Assembly (NCBI GenBank): GCA_023101725.1
Contig: JALJCO010003930.1
Location: 58,936 to 122,935, forward strand
Direction of reading: 5' to 3'
DNA length: 64,000 nt
Source: Atherinomorus stipes
Lineage: Eukaryota; Chordata; Actinopteri; Atheriniformes; Atherinidae
The position numbers and the translations under genes were made by a program. Each line of letters starts with the position of its first letter. Within the stretch, counting starts at the first letter, position 1. The notes under the pieces were generated by a model. That model had not been told where the DNA came from and made no database searches. It saw only the letters and a program-made list of their open reading frames with translations. Below are positions 36,001 to 45,512 of the stretch, in pieces.

Positions 36001-39000
36001 CCGGGGAGCAGTTAGTGGGGGTGAAGGACCTCGCTCAGGGGCCACGGTGGTTCACCTGTGTCAGGGACTCGAGCCTGGATCTGCTGCACCAAAGCCATTA
36101 ATACACACTATATACAATATACTGTAGTATATTGTGGTATATTGTAATGCATTGTGTACACTATACTATATACAGTACAAAACACTGAAATATTGCGATA
36201 TTTTGTCACACCCCTAGTTAAAACAAGATTTTTTAATGACTGATTCATATTTAAGATGCATTGTCTGAAAACAAGTTCCTATATCTCACTGAAATGTTTG
36301 GGCGATTACAGTACGTCTTATACTGAGTGTAATGAGATATTTTGACTAGACGAATATACTTTTGAGTTTTTCTCACTGGTGCACCCTATCAACAGTTAAT
36401 TTAGCATCCATCTTGCATCCTACCTGGACTCTCAACTCTCCCATCTCTTGATTTTTCTCTTTCTCTTTCTCTTCCTCCAATGATGTCTTCTTGCATTTTT
36501 TGGATGAATCAGCCTCGGTTGATGTTCAAAACTGCCGATGGGCTCGTGTGGTGGGACGTTACGTGCAAAGTAAAACTCAGCTGTAACATCATGCAGCATC
36601 CCAGGAGCAGTTGTGAAGGTTTCTCAGCCTCAGGATGTTGCTAGGCAACAACAGCCCCAGGAATGTGCATAATAATTGTCAGCGTGCCATCAAAATTAAG
36701 GAGGGAGGGAAGTGCTTCAATGAAATGCATAAATACGGCATTGAATGCTTAATTTCATCCATCCATCCATCCATCCATCCATCCATCCATTCATTCATCC
36801 ATCCATCCACCCACCACCCATCCATCCATTCATCCATCCATCCACCCACCACCCATCCATCTATCCATCCATTCATCCATCCACCCACCACCTATCCATC
36901 CATCCATCCATCCACCCACCATCCATCCATCCATCCATCCATCCATCCATCCATCCATCCATCCATCCACCCACCACCCATCCATCCATTCATCTATCCA
37001 CCCACCACCTATCCATCACTTCATCCATCCACCCACCATCCATCCATCCATCCATCCATCCATCCATCCATCCATCCATTCATTCATTCATCCATCCATC
37101 CACCCACCATCCATCCATCCATTCATCCATCCATCCATCCACCCACCACCCATCCATCCATTCATCCATCCACCCACCACCAATCCATCCATCCATCCAT
37201 CCATCCACCCACCACCCATCCATCCATCCATCCATCCATCCATCCATCCATCCATCCATCCATCCATCCACCCACCACCTATCCATCCATTCATCCATCC
37301 ACCCACCATCCATCCATCCATCCATTCATCCATCCACCCACCCACCACCCATCCATACATCCATTTATCATCCACCCATCCATCCATCCATTCATCATCC
37401 ACCCATCCATCCATCCATCCATCTATCCATCCTTCCATCTATCCTCCTTCCATCCATCCATCCATCCACCCACCACCAATCCACCCATCCATCCATCCAT
37501 CCATCCACCACCAATCCACTCATCCATCCATTCATCCATCCACCCACCACCTATCCACCCATCCATCCATCCATCCATCCATCCATCCATCCATCCATCC
37601 ATCCATCCATCCATCCATCCATCCATCCATCCATCCATCCACCCACCACCAATCCACCCATCCATCCATTCATCCACCCACCACCCATCCACCCATCCAT
37701 CCATCCATCCATCCATCCATCCATCCACCCATCCATCCATCCATCCATCCATCCATCCATCCATCCATCCATCCATCCATCCATCCATCCATCCATCCAT
37801 CCATCCATCCATCCATCCATCCACCCACCCATCCATTATATCCACCCATCTCGCAGCTTTCCCAGGATCCCCCCTGTGGGATGGCCTGGAGCACCTCCCC
37901 AGGACGCATCGTTCTCAGATGTCCAAGCCTCCTCGTCTGCCTCTTCTCTACGTGAAGGAGCAGCAACTCTACTAAAATATATATAACTAAATAATAAAAT
38001 TCTATGTTTTACATCAGTTTAATTAATTATTATTACTTTCAGACACATTCAGCGAATAATAATTATTTATTAATTAATTGAGATTTTTATTAAATACTGA
38101 GATACTGAAGTAATAAAGTATATTTGCATTTATTTTCAATATAAGTTAAGTAATGGCACATTTAAAAAGTTATTAATAAGGGTGTCCAACCAACCATCCA
38201 TCCATCACTGGATCACTGGTTTGATCACGATACAATGTTATATCGATACACTGGATAGGCAATTCGATGTATCGATGTAGATCGATATATTGCTACATCC
38301 CTAGTTATAGATAAATGTATTCATCTATTTAATGTATTTGTGTCCAATTTGAACAAATTAATGACACATAAATTATTCAATGCTGTATTTATATCCCTCC
38401 ATACAAAAAGGGTTGAACATGTTTTTCATGTCAGACAGTTAAATAGAATAAAGCAGCTCTTGTTAAAAGTCTCATGTCACTTTGGTAGATTAAAACTTGA
38501 CGGGAGTGAGGAGATTTCAGCTGGAAACACAACTCTGCTGATTTCCTAAAGCTTCATTGACACACACACACTCATTCTGTCAGACTTTTATCTTCTGTGG
38601 TTTTCTCCTCAGAAAGGATGTAACATGTGATTTTTCATTCTGGCAGCTCATTTTCTACTTGTAGGCACATCAACGCTACAGTTTTCAGCCGGAAGAGCAG
38701 CCAAGTTGACAGTTTACAGTCCTGTTACTGCAACATTAAAAAGTAATGCATGTAAGGAGAAAATGTTCTGATCTTTTATAAGCAATTTAATTTCAGTCTT
38801 CTGAAGAAAGACACAGAAAACAGAGTGTTGCTGTACCAGTTTTCCTGTGAGCCGCAGCTCTGAGCTCAGTCTCGACTGCAGAGGTTTTATTCTCCACCTC
38901 TTACATCGCCAGCGTTTCTCATGAAAGCAAAGTCAGTAGAATTCAGCCAAAGTCACCTCAACTCTAAAAGAGTTGAAAGCTCCAGTTATGCTTGTAGTCA

Positions 39001-40698
39001 ATTTTAAAAAAAACCAGTTGGCGCAACATGTTCTGGTGTGTGGCCTTCATCATGGTTGGTTGACTGCTCCAGTCCAACCCTCACCTGTGGTCATGAGGTC
39101 TAGATGGTGGACTCAAGCAGCTAAAATGAGTGAATGGGGGGAATGAGACATTATAATATTAGGATTTTTTTTTTTTTATTTACCATTTTTTACACTACAC
39201 AAAGTTTTTGCAAAAAACATCCTGCTTTGATTGTTTCTGCAACATTTCTTCAAATAACAGGCCTAAAAAAAAAAAAAAAAAAGTACTGCAGCTGGCAGGA
39301 AAAAGAATGAAATGATGTAATAAAATGCACATTTACAACAAATGATCCCGGTTTAATTGAAACGTACTGGTTTTAAACCGGAACTATTTTAACCAGGGAT
39401 GCACAATATAATTGGCCCCCTATCAGTATCGGCCTATATTGGCCTTAAAACTGAGTATCGGATATCAGCCACCGATACTGAATCGATATTTAACCAATCA
39501 GCCTGCTGTTTTCTAAAGTCTTTAAAAAAGCTTCTTTCTCTTCAAAAACTTATTTTTTACAGACTTTAAAACTTCTAAAGACTAGGGGTGGGGAAAAATA
39601 TTAATATACTGAAATATCACTATATTTTTATATGCTGATATAATATCGTTCTGTTACAAAATCTTGCAAAAATTCACAAAAATTTTGCGATATTTTGATA
39701 TGCTGATATATTGACATCTATTTTACGAAAGAAATCTTGTGATATTTCATTGTTCTGTCAAAATCTCACAAGAATTCACAAAGATTTCACGATATTTTCA
39801 TATGCTAATATCATATTGACATTTAAAAATGCGGTATCGATCTATTTTACTGACGAAATCTCACGATATTACATCGGTCTGTTCAAAATCTTGCAAGAAT
39901 TCACAAAATATTGTGAGATTTTTAAACAGAACGATGAAATCTTGCGAGATTTCGTAAGTAAAATAAATCGATACTTTGTTTTTAAATATCTATTTGATAT
40001 TGGCATATGAAAATATCACAATATTAAAGTGTATTAATATTTTGTCCCCTATTTTTCAAAGTGTCGGAAACGGATAATAAAACTGCTATTTACAATGACT
40101 GCTTATTTTTTTTCAGCTTTAATATCGGTTTCGATATCGGTTACCTGCCACATGAGGTTTAAAATATCGGCATATTGGATATCGGCCATAATTACAATAT
40201 CATGCATCCCTAATTTTAACAAGTCGAAACAGGATGTTGAGACAGGGAATAAAATGTTCAAACAGTACCCTAAAAAATCCTGGTTTAAAAATAACCTAGC
40301 TTGCGTTGTTAGCTATTTGAAATTGAATCAGGTGTGTTTTTGCAGGACAACACTTAAAACCTGCAGGACAGCAGTTCTCCAGGACTGGAGTTTAACACCC
40401 TGTTGATGGCTTTAGCTGGGCAGGTTCCCCTGTGAAGATGCTGACTCCCCCCACAGGTTCCAGTTGCTTTTGAGAAGCTGGAGTTTTAGGAGATTAAACC
40501 ACCAATGAGGAAAGAATCGCTCAGGTTTTAGAAAAACAAAAACACATACTGTAAAAAATATAACAGAAGTGACACCTCCCTCTCGTAAAAGATCTGTGGT
40601 GAAGTTGCTCCTCCGGTGTGTTGCTGCTCATCCCTCCTTTCATCATCTCCTCCTTCTGTGTTTCTGCAGCCGCCTGGTGCAGCGTGAACAGAGACTGA
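21893..40698 (+). CDS. necab2: NECAB2, N-terminal EF-hand calcium-binding protein 2 (3' part)
   Basis: NECAB2 is a cytoplasmic, neuronal calcium-binding protein. Mammalian NECAB2 interacts with adenosine A2A and mGluR5 receptors. Four exons join in frame (21893-22005, 34092-34169, 34792-34883, 40670-40698) and give 103 residues plus a stop. The order is a helical segment containing LLLIRQEM, then [32 protein letters not shown] and [16 protein letters not shown], ending [11 protein letters not shown]. This is the C-terminal ABM-like domain. The CFH-TAVRL and VPAAWC motifs favour NECAB2 over NECAB1 or NECAB3. The full family length is about 350-390 residues, so roughly 280 N-terminal residues with the EF-hands are missing and were not found in 1-21892. 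Phases agree at every junction (2, 2, 1) and all introns are GT-AG. The convergent slc38a8 neighbour matches mammalian order. Confidence 0.93.
23471..24271. mobile_element. DNA element with TACACTGTAAA termini
   Basis: The left end reads TACACTGTAAATT and the right end TTTACAGCGTACA, an inverted pair common in teleost hAT-type MITEs. No clear target duplication was found. The centre (23843-24120) is homopolymer-damaged. It lies in the first visible necab2 intron. Confidence 0.5.
23843..24120. other. Homopolymer-inflated, suspect sequence
   Basis: Repeated A runs of 7-17 bases alternate with T, C and G runs over about 280 bp. Normal sequence resumes on both sides. Confidence 0.5.
24340..24430. 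repeat. LINE 3'-tail fragment
   Basis: TTTATTTATGTAACCTTTAT followed by TTACCAGGAAGT and GAGATAAGATCTC is a common fish non-LTR 3'-end pattern. Only the terminal piece is present. Confidence 0.45.
25473..25689. mobile_element. Fold-back (hairpin) element
   Basis: Two arms of about 90 bp are inverted copies. The left begins TTTTATGCACAACTCCAC and contains CATTATTGGA. The right contains TCCAATAATGAAA and ends GTGGAGTTGTGCATAAAG. The loop is about 25-35 bp. A one-armed relative lies at 27085-27190. Confidence 0.65.
26364..26400. repeat. Perfect 14-bp stem, 9-nt loop
   Basis: GGACACTTTAGTGG pairs exactly with CCACTAAAGTGTCC across the loop GCAGTCCGT. It could be part of a larger repeat (25980-27075) or a stand-alone hairpin. 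There is no terminator context. Confidence 0.7.
26700..27075. repeat. Duplicated GACCCTGCCTC-GAGTAGGAGCTAAA blocks
   Basis: The block GACCCTGCCTCGGAGTAGG at about 26730 recurs with small changes at about 27027. Each copy is followed by GCTAAA and then TAGGAACTGAG. Inverted TTCTAGGAAC-type blocks at about 26080-26100 suggest an old palindromic element spanning roughly 25990-27075. Confidence 0.5.
27085..27190. repeat. One-armed copy of the 25473 hairpin family
   Basis: GGTCAGACACACCTGGATTA, TCCAATAATGAAAGACAGG and TTCAGGAAGTAGTGGA match the right arm of the element at 25473-25689. Confidence 0.6.
27952..29220. mobile_element. DNA element with GGCC-GTCCAAATT termini, hosting a nested TTAA element
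   Basis: The left end is GGCCCGTGTCCAAATT and the right end, reverse-complemented, is GGCCACGTCCAAATT. Subterminal blocks with GGACTTC and CCTTTGAAGGA also pair. The body is split by the 644-bp TTAA element at 28229-28872. No target duplication could be fixed, so the superfamily is left open. Confidence 0.55.
28229..28872. mobile_element. TTAA-flanked MITE, nested
   Basis: The left end TTAAAGGGACATTGTGTAA and right end (reverse complement TTAAAGGGATATTGTGTAA) differ at one base, and TTAA borders both. It sits inside the 27952-29220 element. It has no transposase. Its termini resemble those at 48048-48596. Confidence 0.7.
29221..30575. other. Intronic, no recognised feature
   Basis: No element terminus or exon is recognised. 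The stretch 29590-29780 (+) is open for 61 codons and reads protein-like, but it has no recognisable motif and no clear acceptor. It may be conserved non-coding DNA. Confidence 0.3.
30584..31140. mobile_element. hAT-like MITE
   Basis: The terminal inverted repeats are TAGGGCTGGACGATA and TATCGTCCAGCCCTA, a perfect 15-bp pair. The flanks CGCATATG (30576-30583) and CGCGTATA (31141-31148) match at 6 of 8 bases, consistent with an aged 8-bp hAT target duplication. Confidence 0.65.
31477..31875. repeat. TATCGGTC-type DNA repeat
   Basis: It begins GGACAGACCAATATACC and ends GTATCGGTCTGTGCTTAC in inverted orientation, with GTATCGG and ATATCGG blocks inside. The same family appears reversed at 61686-61870 and again at 63920-64000. 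Confidence 0.5.
31913..32971. mobile_element. hAT element with perfect 8-bp target duplication
   Basis: The termini are CAGAGGTGGAA and TTCCACCTCTG (31913 and 32971), flanked on both sides by GTATGTAT (31905-31912 and 32972-32979), an exact 8-bp duplication diagnostic of hAT. Subterminal TACTCAAGTA and TTACTTGAGTA blocks are also inverted. A TTAA-type element is inserted at about 32439-32870. No transposase is visible. Confidence 0.8.
32439..32870. mobile_element. Partial TTAA element, relative of 4305-5210
   Basis: It begins TTAAAGGGATAGTACACCC and shares AGCAAGACTCTGG, CTTTTTTAATAT and GAACGCCG-GGCTTCCGTAG blocks with the palindromic element at 4305-5210. The right arm stops early, near AATTATGCACACTACCC, so the copy is truncated. 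It is nested in the hAT element at 31913-32971. Confidence 0.6.
32980..33064. repeat. (TA)n/(TG)n microsatellite
   Basis: A long TA run passing into TG, directly beside the right target duplication of the hAT element. Confidence 0.9.
33130..33370 (+). repeat. LINE 3'-end copy
   Basis: T-rich sequence is followed by AAGGATGGAAATGAGCTTTG, CTATAAT and CTGC-TATTTAC, then AATAAATG. The same arrangement occurs at 53440-53650, so the two are copies of one dispersed repeat with a LINE-like 3' tail. Confidence 0.5.
34092..34169 (+). CDS. necab2: necab2 exon, first half of ABM domain
   Basis: The acceptor is CCCTCTGCTTCAG and the donor is GTGAGT. The first base completes the His codon left by 22004-22005. 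The exon encodes [20 protein letters not shown] then EEEWK, and ends two bases into the Arg codon. YEFW is the conserved strand of the NECAB ABM-like domain. The open frame continues upstream to 33721 only by chance through the intron. Confidence 0.95.
34170..34791 (+). other. Short necab2 intron, possible conserved non-coding DNA
   Basis: This 622-bp intron has no repeat terminus. It holds homeobox-like TTTAATTAGCATTC at about 34549 and GCCATTAATATTTCAGG at about 34672. It is the only intron of the gene in the window without visible transposon sequence. Confidence 0.5.
34792..34883 (+). CDS. necab2: necab2 exon, second half of ABM domain
   Basis: The acceptor is CTGATTCCAG and the donor is GTCAGT. 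The first base completes Arg. The exon encodes [20 protein letters not shown] then [10 protein letters not shown], and ends one base into the next codon. Confidence 0.95.
34987..36381. repeat. Nested DNA repeats in the last necab2 intron
   Basis: The outer ends CACACTGGAAAAAG and TTTTTCTCACTGGTG are inverted, and the flanks resemble the repeat at 4205-5350 (poly-T with TTGCTTGTAATAAGCAAAAA, then AACAAGATTTTTTAATG). Inside, about 35130-36215 is a second repeat rich in GATACAATACAATAT and ending in CACACCCCTAGTT, the usual fish hAT terminus. A damaged G/T-rich stretch is at 35280-35350. Position 35805-35850 is an inverted copy of the block at 58199 and 63826. Confidence 0.5.
35884..36110. repeat. 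Fish retroposon tail (LINE/SINE type)
   Basis: (AAT)n and CTTTATTAATCCC are followed by GCATATAACCCATCTCAGG, AACTGCAGCGCCCGGGGAGC, GTGAAGGACCTCGCTCAGGG and a CGAGCCTGG end. This is a widespread teleost retroposon consensus, and its exact family cannot be fixed by eye. Confidence 0.5.
36756..37837. repeat. 1.08-kb (TCCA)n tetranucleotide array
   Basis: TCCA units run continuously, broken at intervals by CCACCCACCACC, TTCATCCA and CTATCCA variants that themselves recur. The array gives long meaningless open frames in five of the six frames (IHPS or MDGW repeats). It lies in the last intron of necab2, bordered on the right by LINE 3' sequence. Confidence 0.95.
37838..37976 (-). repeat. LINE 3' fragment
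   Basis: GGGATGGCCTGGAGCACCTC, ACGCATC, CAGATGTCCAAGCCTCCTC and GAAGGAGCAGCAACTCTAC match a common fish LINE region. The strand is inferred from the tail of ATCC repeats to its left and is uncertain. Confidence 0.45.
38160..38310. repeat. hAT-type terminal fragment
   Basis: It ends TATATTGCTACATCCCTAG, with ATCGATACACTGGAT and ATGTATCGATGTAGATCG blocks inside, a typical fish hAT terminus. The left border is unclear. Confidence 0.4.
38311..39393 (+). other. Intronic, no recognised feature
   Basis: Last intron of necab2. No exon or element terminus is recognised in this stretch. Confidence 0.3.
39394..40212. mobile_element. hAT element with perfect 8-bp target duplication
   Basis: The termini are CAGGGATGCA and TGCATCCCTA, flanked by ATTTTAAC on both sides (39386-39393 and 40213-40220). 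The body has many GATATCGG blocks. A second element is inserted at 39583-40051. There is no intact coding region. Confidence 0.8.
39583..40051. mobile_element. Inner nested MITE
   Basis: The ends are TAGGGGTGGGGAAAA and TTTTGTCCCCTA in inverted orientation, with internal inverted TATTAATA and repeated ATCTTGCGAGATTTCG-like blocks. It lies inside the hAT element at 39394-40212. Confidence 0.55.
40670..40698 (+). CDS. necab2: necab2 last coding exon
   Basis: The acceptor is TGTGTTTCTGCAG. The first two bases complete Ala. The exon then encodes AWCSVNRD and TGA at 40696-40698. This 29-nt coding end fits the conserved NECAB2 C terminus. The 3' UTR continues beyond. Confidence 0.93.
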
Positions 40699-42429
40699 GC
40701 ATGAAGACACTCGACTACACGCCACGACTCCTGGACACTCCCCATTTCTTCTTTAACTCCCCCCTATCCAACCTGATACTGTCCCTCCCCCTTCTCCCCC
40801 TTATATCCCACCCCCCCCAACTCTTTTTGTAAGTACATGTTTACATAGTGCAAATGAATGGTGTCAACTGCAGTAAAAACAAACGGTGCATCTTACAGCG
40901 TGAGAAAACTAGAAGCATGTTTGCATCTCGCTGTGGTAGTTTGCTGGTTCGGGATGTTGGGTCAGGATGTTTCCAGTAGCGTTGAGCCACCTCAAGGTGG
41001 ATTTGTCATGTAGCAAGGACCCTGAGGTTGAGTTTCTCATGTAGCAGTTATCCATTCATCCAAGCACTATGTTGCTCTCACGTAGACGGCTCACTCTACA
41101 CCTCAGACAGTAACAGCTCAGCTGCTCCCATTACTCTCACATCAGCCGTCCTTCGCTCGCTAGATGAGGACTATCTGCAGACTTAGTCGTCAGTTCAGCT
41201 TGCAATCTCAGGAAAACAGAAAAGTGAATTTCTGACAGCTGCCTAAATAGTCCCCATGTAACCGAGCCGAGGTTTAAAGGCAAAAATAACACGCTGAACA
41301 GAATGAAGGCCGTGCAGCGGTGAATGAAGGAGGGCTGCCAACTCTCATGCATCACACGCAAGAATCTTTCTCATTAAACTCCTTCTCATGCCTCGCATCC
41401 GTTTCATCATGTAGCTACAAAGTGGAGCAGAAGACTTCAGCAGGATGCACACGGGATGTATCTGGATGCATCTACGTGACAGCCATGATAAGAGCTGGTT
41501 GAACTCTGCAAGGAAAGAAGCTTCAAGGCTTCCTGAGTTACATCTTAAAACAGGTAATGCTTTACTAGAGGAGAGAAATAATGGCTTCACCGGTGTGTGA
41601 CTCTTTGTTTGTGGCTTTTTCTTCTTTGAATGAGAAAGCATTATTTAAATCTTATGCTGCTAATATATGCTGGAGCCTCAGTGAGATGGAGGGATGGGAA
41701 CAAACCACCTGAGCATTTGCAGTTTCTCATCATCCACTTGTCTCTGCAGCGGATTTTAGGTTTTACAAATTCCTGCTACCAACTAAAGATGTTTCCCTGT
41801 GACGTTAAGGAAGATCCTCATAGAAAGATCAGACTATTTGACTGGACCCTGATATTTAAACATGTCGGTTAATTTTTTTTTCTGTGTGCAGAGTTGTGAA
41901 AACACAGTATCATTTCCATGCATGCTCAGAATAATCATTCCCTTTAAAATTCTTTCGCTTTCCTGTTCTTTCATCAAGCTGCATGTTTTATGCAGCTATT
42001 CTTTACTTTGAAGATGGTTTGATGAGTTTTCATCAAAAAAATTAAAATCATTTGATGATCCAGTTCATGTTTTGTGAGATTATATCAGTTGTTTCTTTGA
42101 CCATGACTATTATAGCCAACAAAAGGTTGTTAGAATATAAGAAAAAGACATTTTTACCACAGATTTTCAGTTGTAAACAACCCAATTATGTCCTGCCCCT
42201 ACAGCAATCCTGGTTTATTGTTAAGTGGTCGACAGAAATCTCACCTACACATTTGATGAACCCATCTGAGAAACATTGACTGGATTCAGAGGTTGGCAGC
42301 CCTCTAAAAGCACCTCTGAAACACACGTTCATTTGTTTAAATGACATTTACATTTAAAGGATTATTAAATTGATAATAAAGGCATCAGTATTGTTAGATC
42401 CTCAGTGCTGCGGTAACGGAGGTCAGACA
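40699..42429 (+). other. necab2 3' UTR and intergenic start
   Basis: The first part must be 3' UTR. The polyadenylation site cannot be fixed. The first ATTAAA is near 41373 and the first AATAAA is at 42375-42380. No other exon is recognised. Confidence 0.5.
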
Positions 42430-43079
42430 TAGGGATGGGCATATGGATACCTTGGAGTTGATACTTCAATACCAGCCAGACAAAATATTGGAATCGATAC
42501 TTTGAGTATTGTGATACCACAGATACAAAACATGTTTTCACTTCTGAGAGTTTAAGGCAAAGAAATGATGTGAAAGCAGCCAGATTCTAGTTTCTGCATC
42601 AAGTGATGGTGGTAGCCTATCAGATGTCATGATGATGCTGCTGCTGTTAGTGATGATGATGATGACGTTTTGGTATTTTGCTTTAATGCAGGTTATTGCA
42701 CGTTATGTTTTGGTGAATTCATAATATCACTATTACATTTTATATTTTAACATTTTTCACAGAATGAATTCAAATAATCTTAACCTGTACTTAAGTTATT
42801 TGATAATTGAAAGAAGTTTTTAATCTTATTTTTGTTTAATTTACTCATCAACATAATTTATTATTCTTCTGAAAGCGTTTCTCTCCAGTACTTCTGTTCT
42901 CAGGTTTTACTTATATCTAATATTGACCTTGTATTGAAGATATTAATGCAAACTGTACAATCATGTGGTTTTCTTTTACGGGACAAAAAGTATCAGTATC
43001 AATATCGGTATAGATGAAGAAGTACCATAAACTACTGATATCGTATTGACAGGAATAATTTCAGTGTCGCCTATCCCTC
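42430..43079. mobile_element. hAT-like MITE with near-perfect target duplication
   Basis: The left end is TAGGGATGGGCA and the right end is CCTATCCCTC. The flanks GTCAGACA (42422-42429) and GTCAGACG (43080-43087) match at 7 of 8 bases. The interior has GATACTT and TATCGGTA blocks and no transposase. Confidence 0.65.
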
Positions 43080-45241
43080 GTCAGACGTTCGTCTGCGTTT
43101 AGAGAAGAAACACTCGCAGGCTGTTGAACATCCTCCAAGAGTTAAAGTTCAGTCTGAGCGCTGAAGGTTTTAGCTGGCAGTATTATGTGTGGTTTCTCAT
43201 CACATCCTGGATTTCGCCGGCTGCTGTGGGAGTAATGTTTGTTTAAACCTTGGTGAGATGGCCAGCAGACATCAGCCTTTAAAATTTGTCTGCTTGACAC
43301 TAGTTTCCATTCGCCTCTTTTTAGCTCTTTAGCTTCGTTTTAACTTAACACTCCGGGGTTGGAAGAAGAACCCCCGAACCTTCACATCACATCACCACAT
43401 CACTTTGCTGTCAACGGATCACTTCTGACTTAAAAAAATAAAAAAGACTAAACAGAAAGCCAGACAGCATCTCTGCTCTCCGTGCAGTTCCACGTCGCTT
43501 CATTTTGACCTTCTGTTTTCGTATCCGAGTCGGCGATGGATAGCTTAGCTGTGTGAGTCTAGTAAAGGTTGTACATATGAAAAATGTTCTATTATAATTA
43601 TATTTGTATTTATTGGCATCTTTTAGTGCTCTGGTGCAAGTTTTTTCCTCGGTAAAAGTGGCAGTAGCTTTAGAGGCTTCTCGACACCATCAGTGACACA
43701 AATTCCTCTGAATGACGTGAATATAAAGCCTTAAACGTCCTGCGTGGTGGAGGGGTTCGCAGAAAACCGCATCTGTCCTGGAAGTGGTGTAAATTCCCAG
43801 TTAGAGCAGATTTCATCACTGCAGAGGGGTGCACAGCAGACACCATGACTGCATCTGGATAAATCGCTAACGTAACTTGGCTAATCATCCCTACAGGTGT
43901 CCTCATTTTACAGATACTTGCACAACTACTGACTCCATGTACACAAACTAAAAGCACCTGATTAGCATCGACGCCAGCGAGCATCTATAAGCATTAAAAT
44001 GTTGGAAGTTTAGTCACTAAATGATACTTCATCATTTCACCAAACCAAAAATACCTCCTGGATAAAAACTTTGCTGTAAAACGTAGCTGTAGATCTGGAC
44101 TGGGACATGCAACCATACCCTTCATGTTCCAGTAAACAAATACAACAGGGGGATTGCTCCACCAATCTGTCCGGCTCACTCCAGTTGCTGATGATGCCCA
44201 CCAAACATTTTTTGTCTGAAAGACATCTATTGGTACTTTGTCTCGGCTAAAATTGGTCTAAAAATGAAAGTTTGTAGCCGTCTAAGCTTACACTAGCTTA
44301 AACTCAATCTAAACTACACTGTACATTGATCAATGACTCTTAAAAACGTTTTAATCTGAGAGAAAGTGATGTGTGCTGCCTTCATGTGGTATGGGAAAGA
44401 TGATTCTTTCCTCCTATTAAGTGGAAATTACCAGTGCGTTGTGTTCAAGTGATTTGTTATCGTAATGAAGTTAAACACTGGAGGCTATATTCGACTGACT
44501 AGCTAGCTAGCTGCTAGCTAGCATCTGCTCTGAAGAGGTAAACCAAACAGTAACCAAATTTTTAAAAAAAACAAAAAAAAACAAAGTTTTAATGGTGGTG
44601 TTATTAAAATTTTTTATGTCACAGAAAACTAACAAAATAAGAGCAGCAGAAAACTTTAAACATGATGCAATGCATCCTATTCAGGATATTTTCATTGCTC
44701 TCCGCCATGTTGAAAGGTCAAAGTTTACCTCATCTTGGCAACTCTGGCATCATGAATTTTTTCAGCTTTCCAGTGGAAATTACAGCGTGAGTGGGTGTTC
44801 AAGTGCAATTTTGACGTCGGACTTTGGTATTTATCATAAATACGATACCACAGAAGGCAGAGGGCTCTGATGAGCCGTACACAAAAACCTTTTATTACCC
44901 TAAAAAATCGTGAGGATTCCAGGTTTTCTACTCGCGATCAATTATGTCAACGTCTAATAGAACGAAAAAGTGCAATGTGTTTGCTGGAGCTTGCAGGTCA
45001 ACTGCTCAAAGCACAAAAAAACCAACGCCATCGGACCACGCGGAAACCATCAAGATGGCTGACATAGCAGATGTGCTAACAGAGTTAAAAATGTTTTATT
45101 CCAACATTTGGCCATCATTTATACAGCTTACAGTTGTCTTTAGTTTAATATTTAATCAATTATGGATTAAATTCTATCGTCTAGATTCGGGCTAAAATAT
45201 AGATCGATTACAGGCAGGTGAATTTCGGTCTAAACTTACAC
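43080..45241. other. Intergenic, unassigned
   Basis: The reverse frames 43670-43984 and 43994-44179 and the forward frames 44592-45195 have no recognisable domain. A small CTAGCTAGCTAGCTGCTAGC cluster is at about 44500. Nothing can be named. Confidence 0.3.
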
Positions 45242-45512
45242 ACTAAAACTCCTGGGTCAAACTGCTGCGTTAAAAAGGGACCAACTAATTTCTGGGTTAT
45301 TTCAACCCAAACATTTGGGCTGTTGGGTTGTTCCCCCAACTTCTGGGTTAAAAGAACCCAACATTGTAGTCAATAAAACCCAACTTCTGGGTCAAATATT
45401 CACCCTGAAAGTCGGGTAAAAAAAAATAAATAACCCAATTTTCTGTAACCCAGAAATTAGTTGGTCCCTTTTTAACCCAGCAGTGTGTCAAAAACAACCC
45501 AAGAGTTTTAGT
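45242..45512. mobile_element. Palindromic MITE with AACCCA motifs
   Basis: The ends are ACTAAAACTC and GAGTTTTAGT. Inside, AATTTCTGGGTTA and its inverse, AAAAAGGGACCAACTAA and its inverse, and tandem AACCCAACTTCTGGG units form a compact 271-bp symmetrical element of a type common in fish. Confidence 0.7.

Noticed and set aside
36635..37986. Long open frames of 446 and 413 codons (+) and several on the - strand
   Set aside because: They are translations of the TCCA array (IHPS and MDGW repeats). A repeat whose unit is not a multiple of three reads open in most frames, with no other coding signal.
44592..45195. Forward frames reminiscent of LINE ORF1 (MADIADVLTELK)
   Set aside because: The similarity is a few residues only, and there are no flanking LINE features, so the call would be guesswork.
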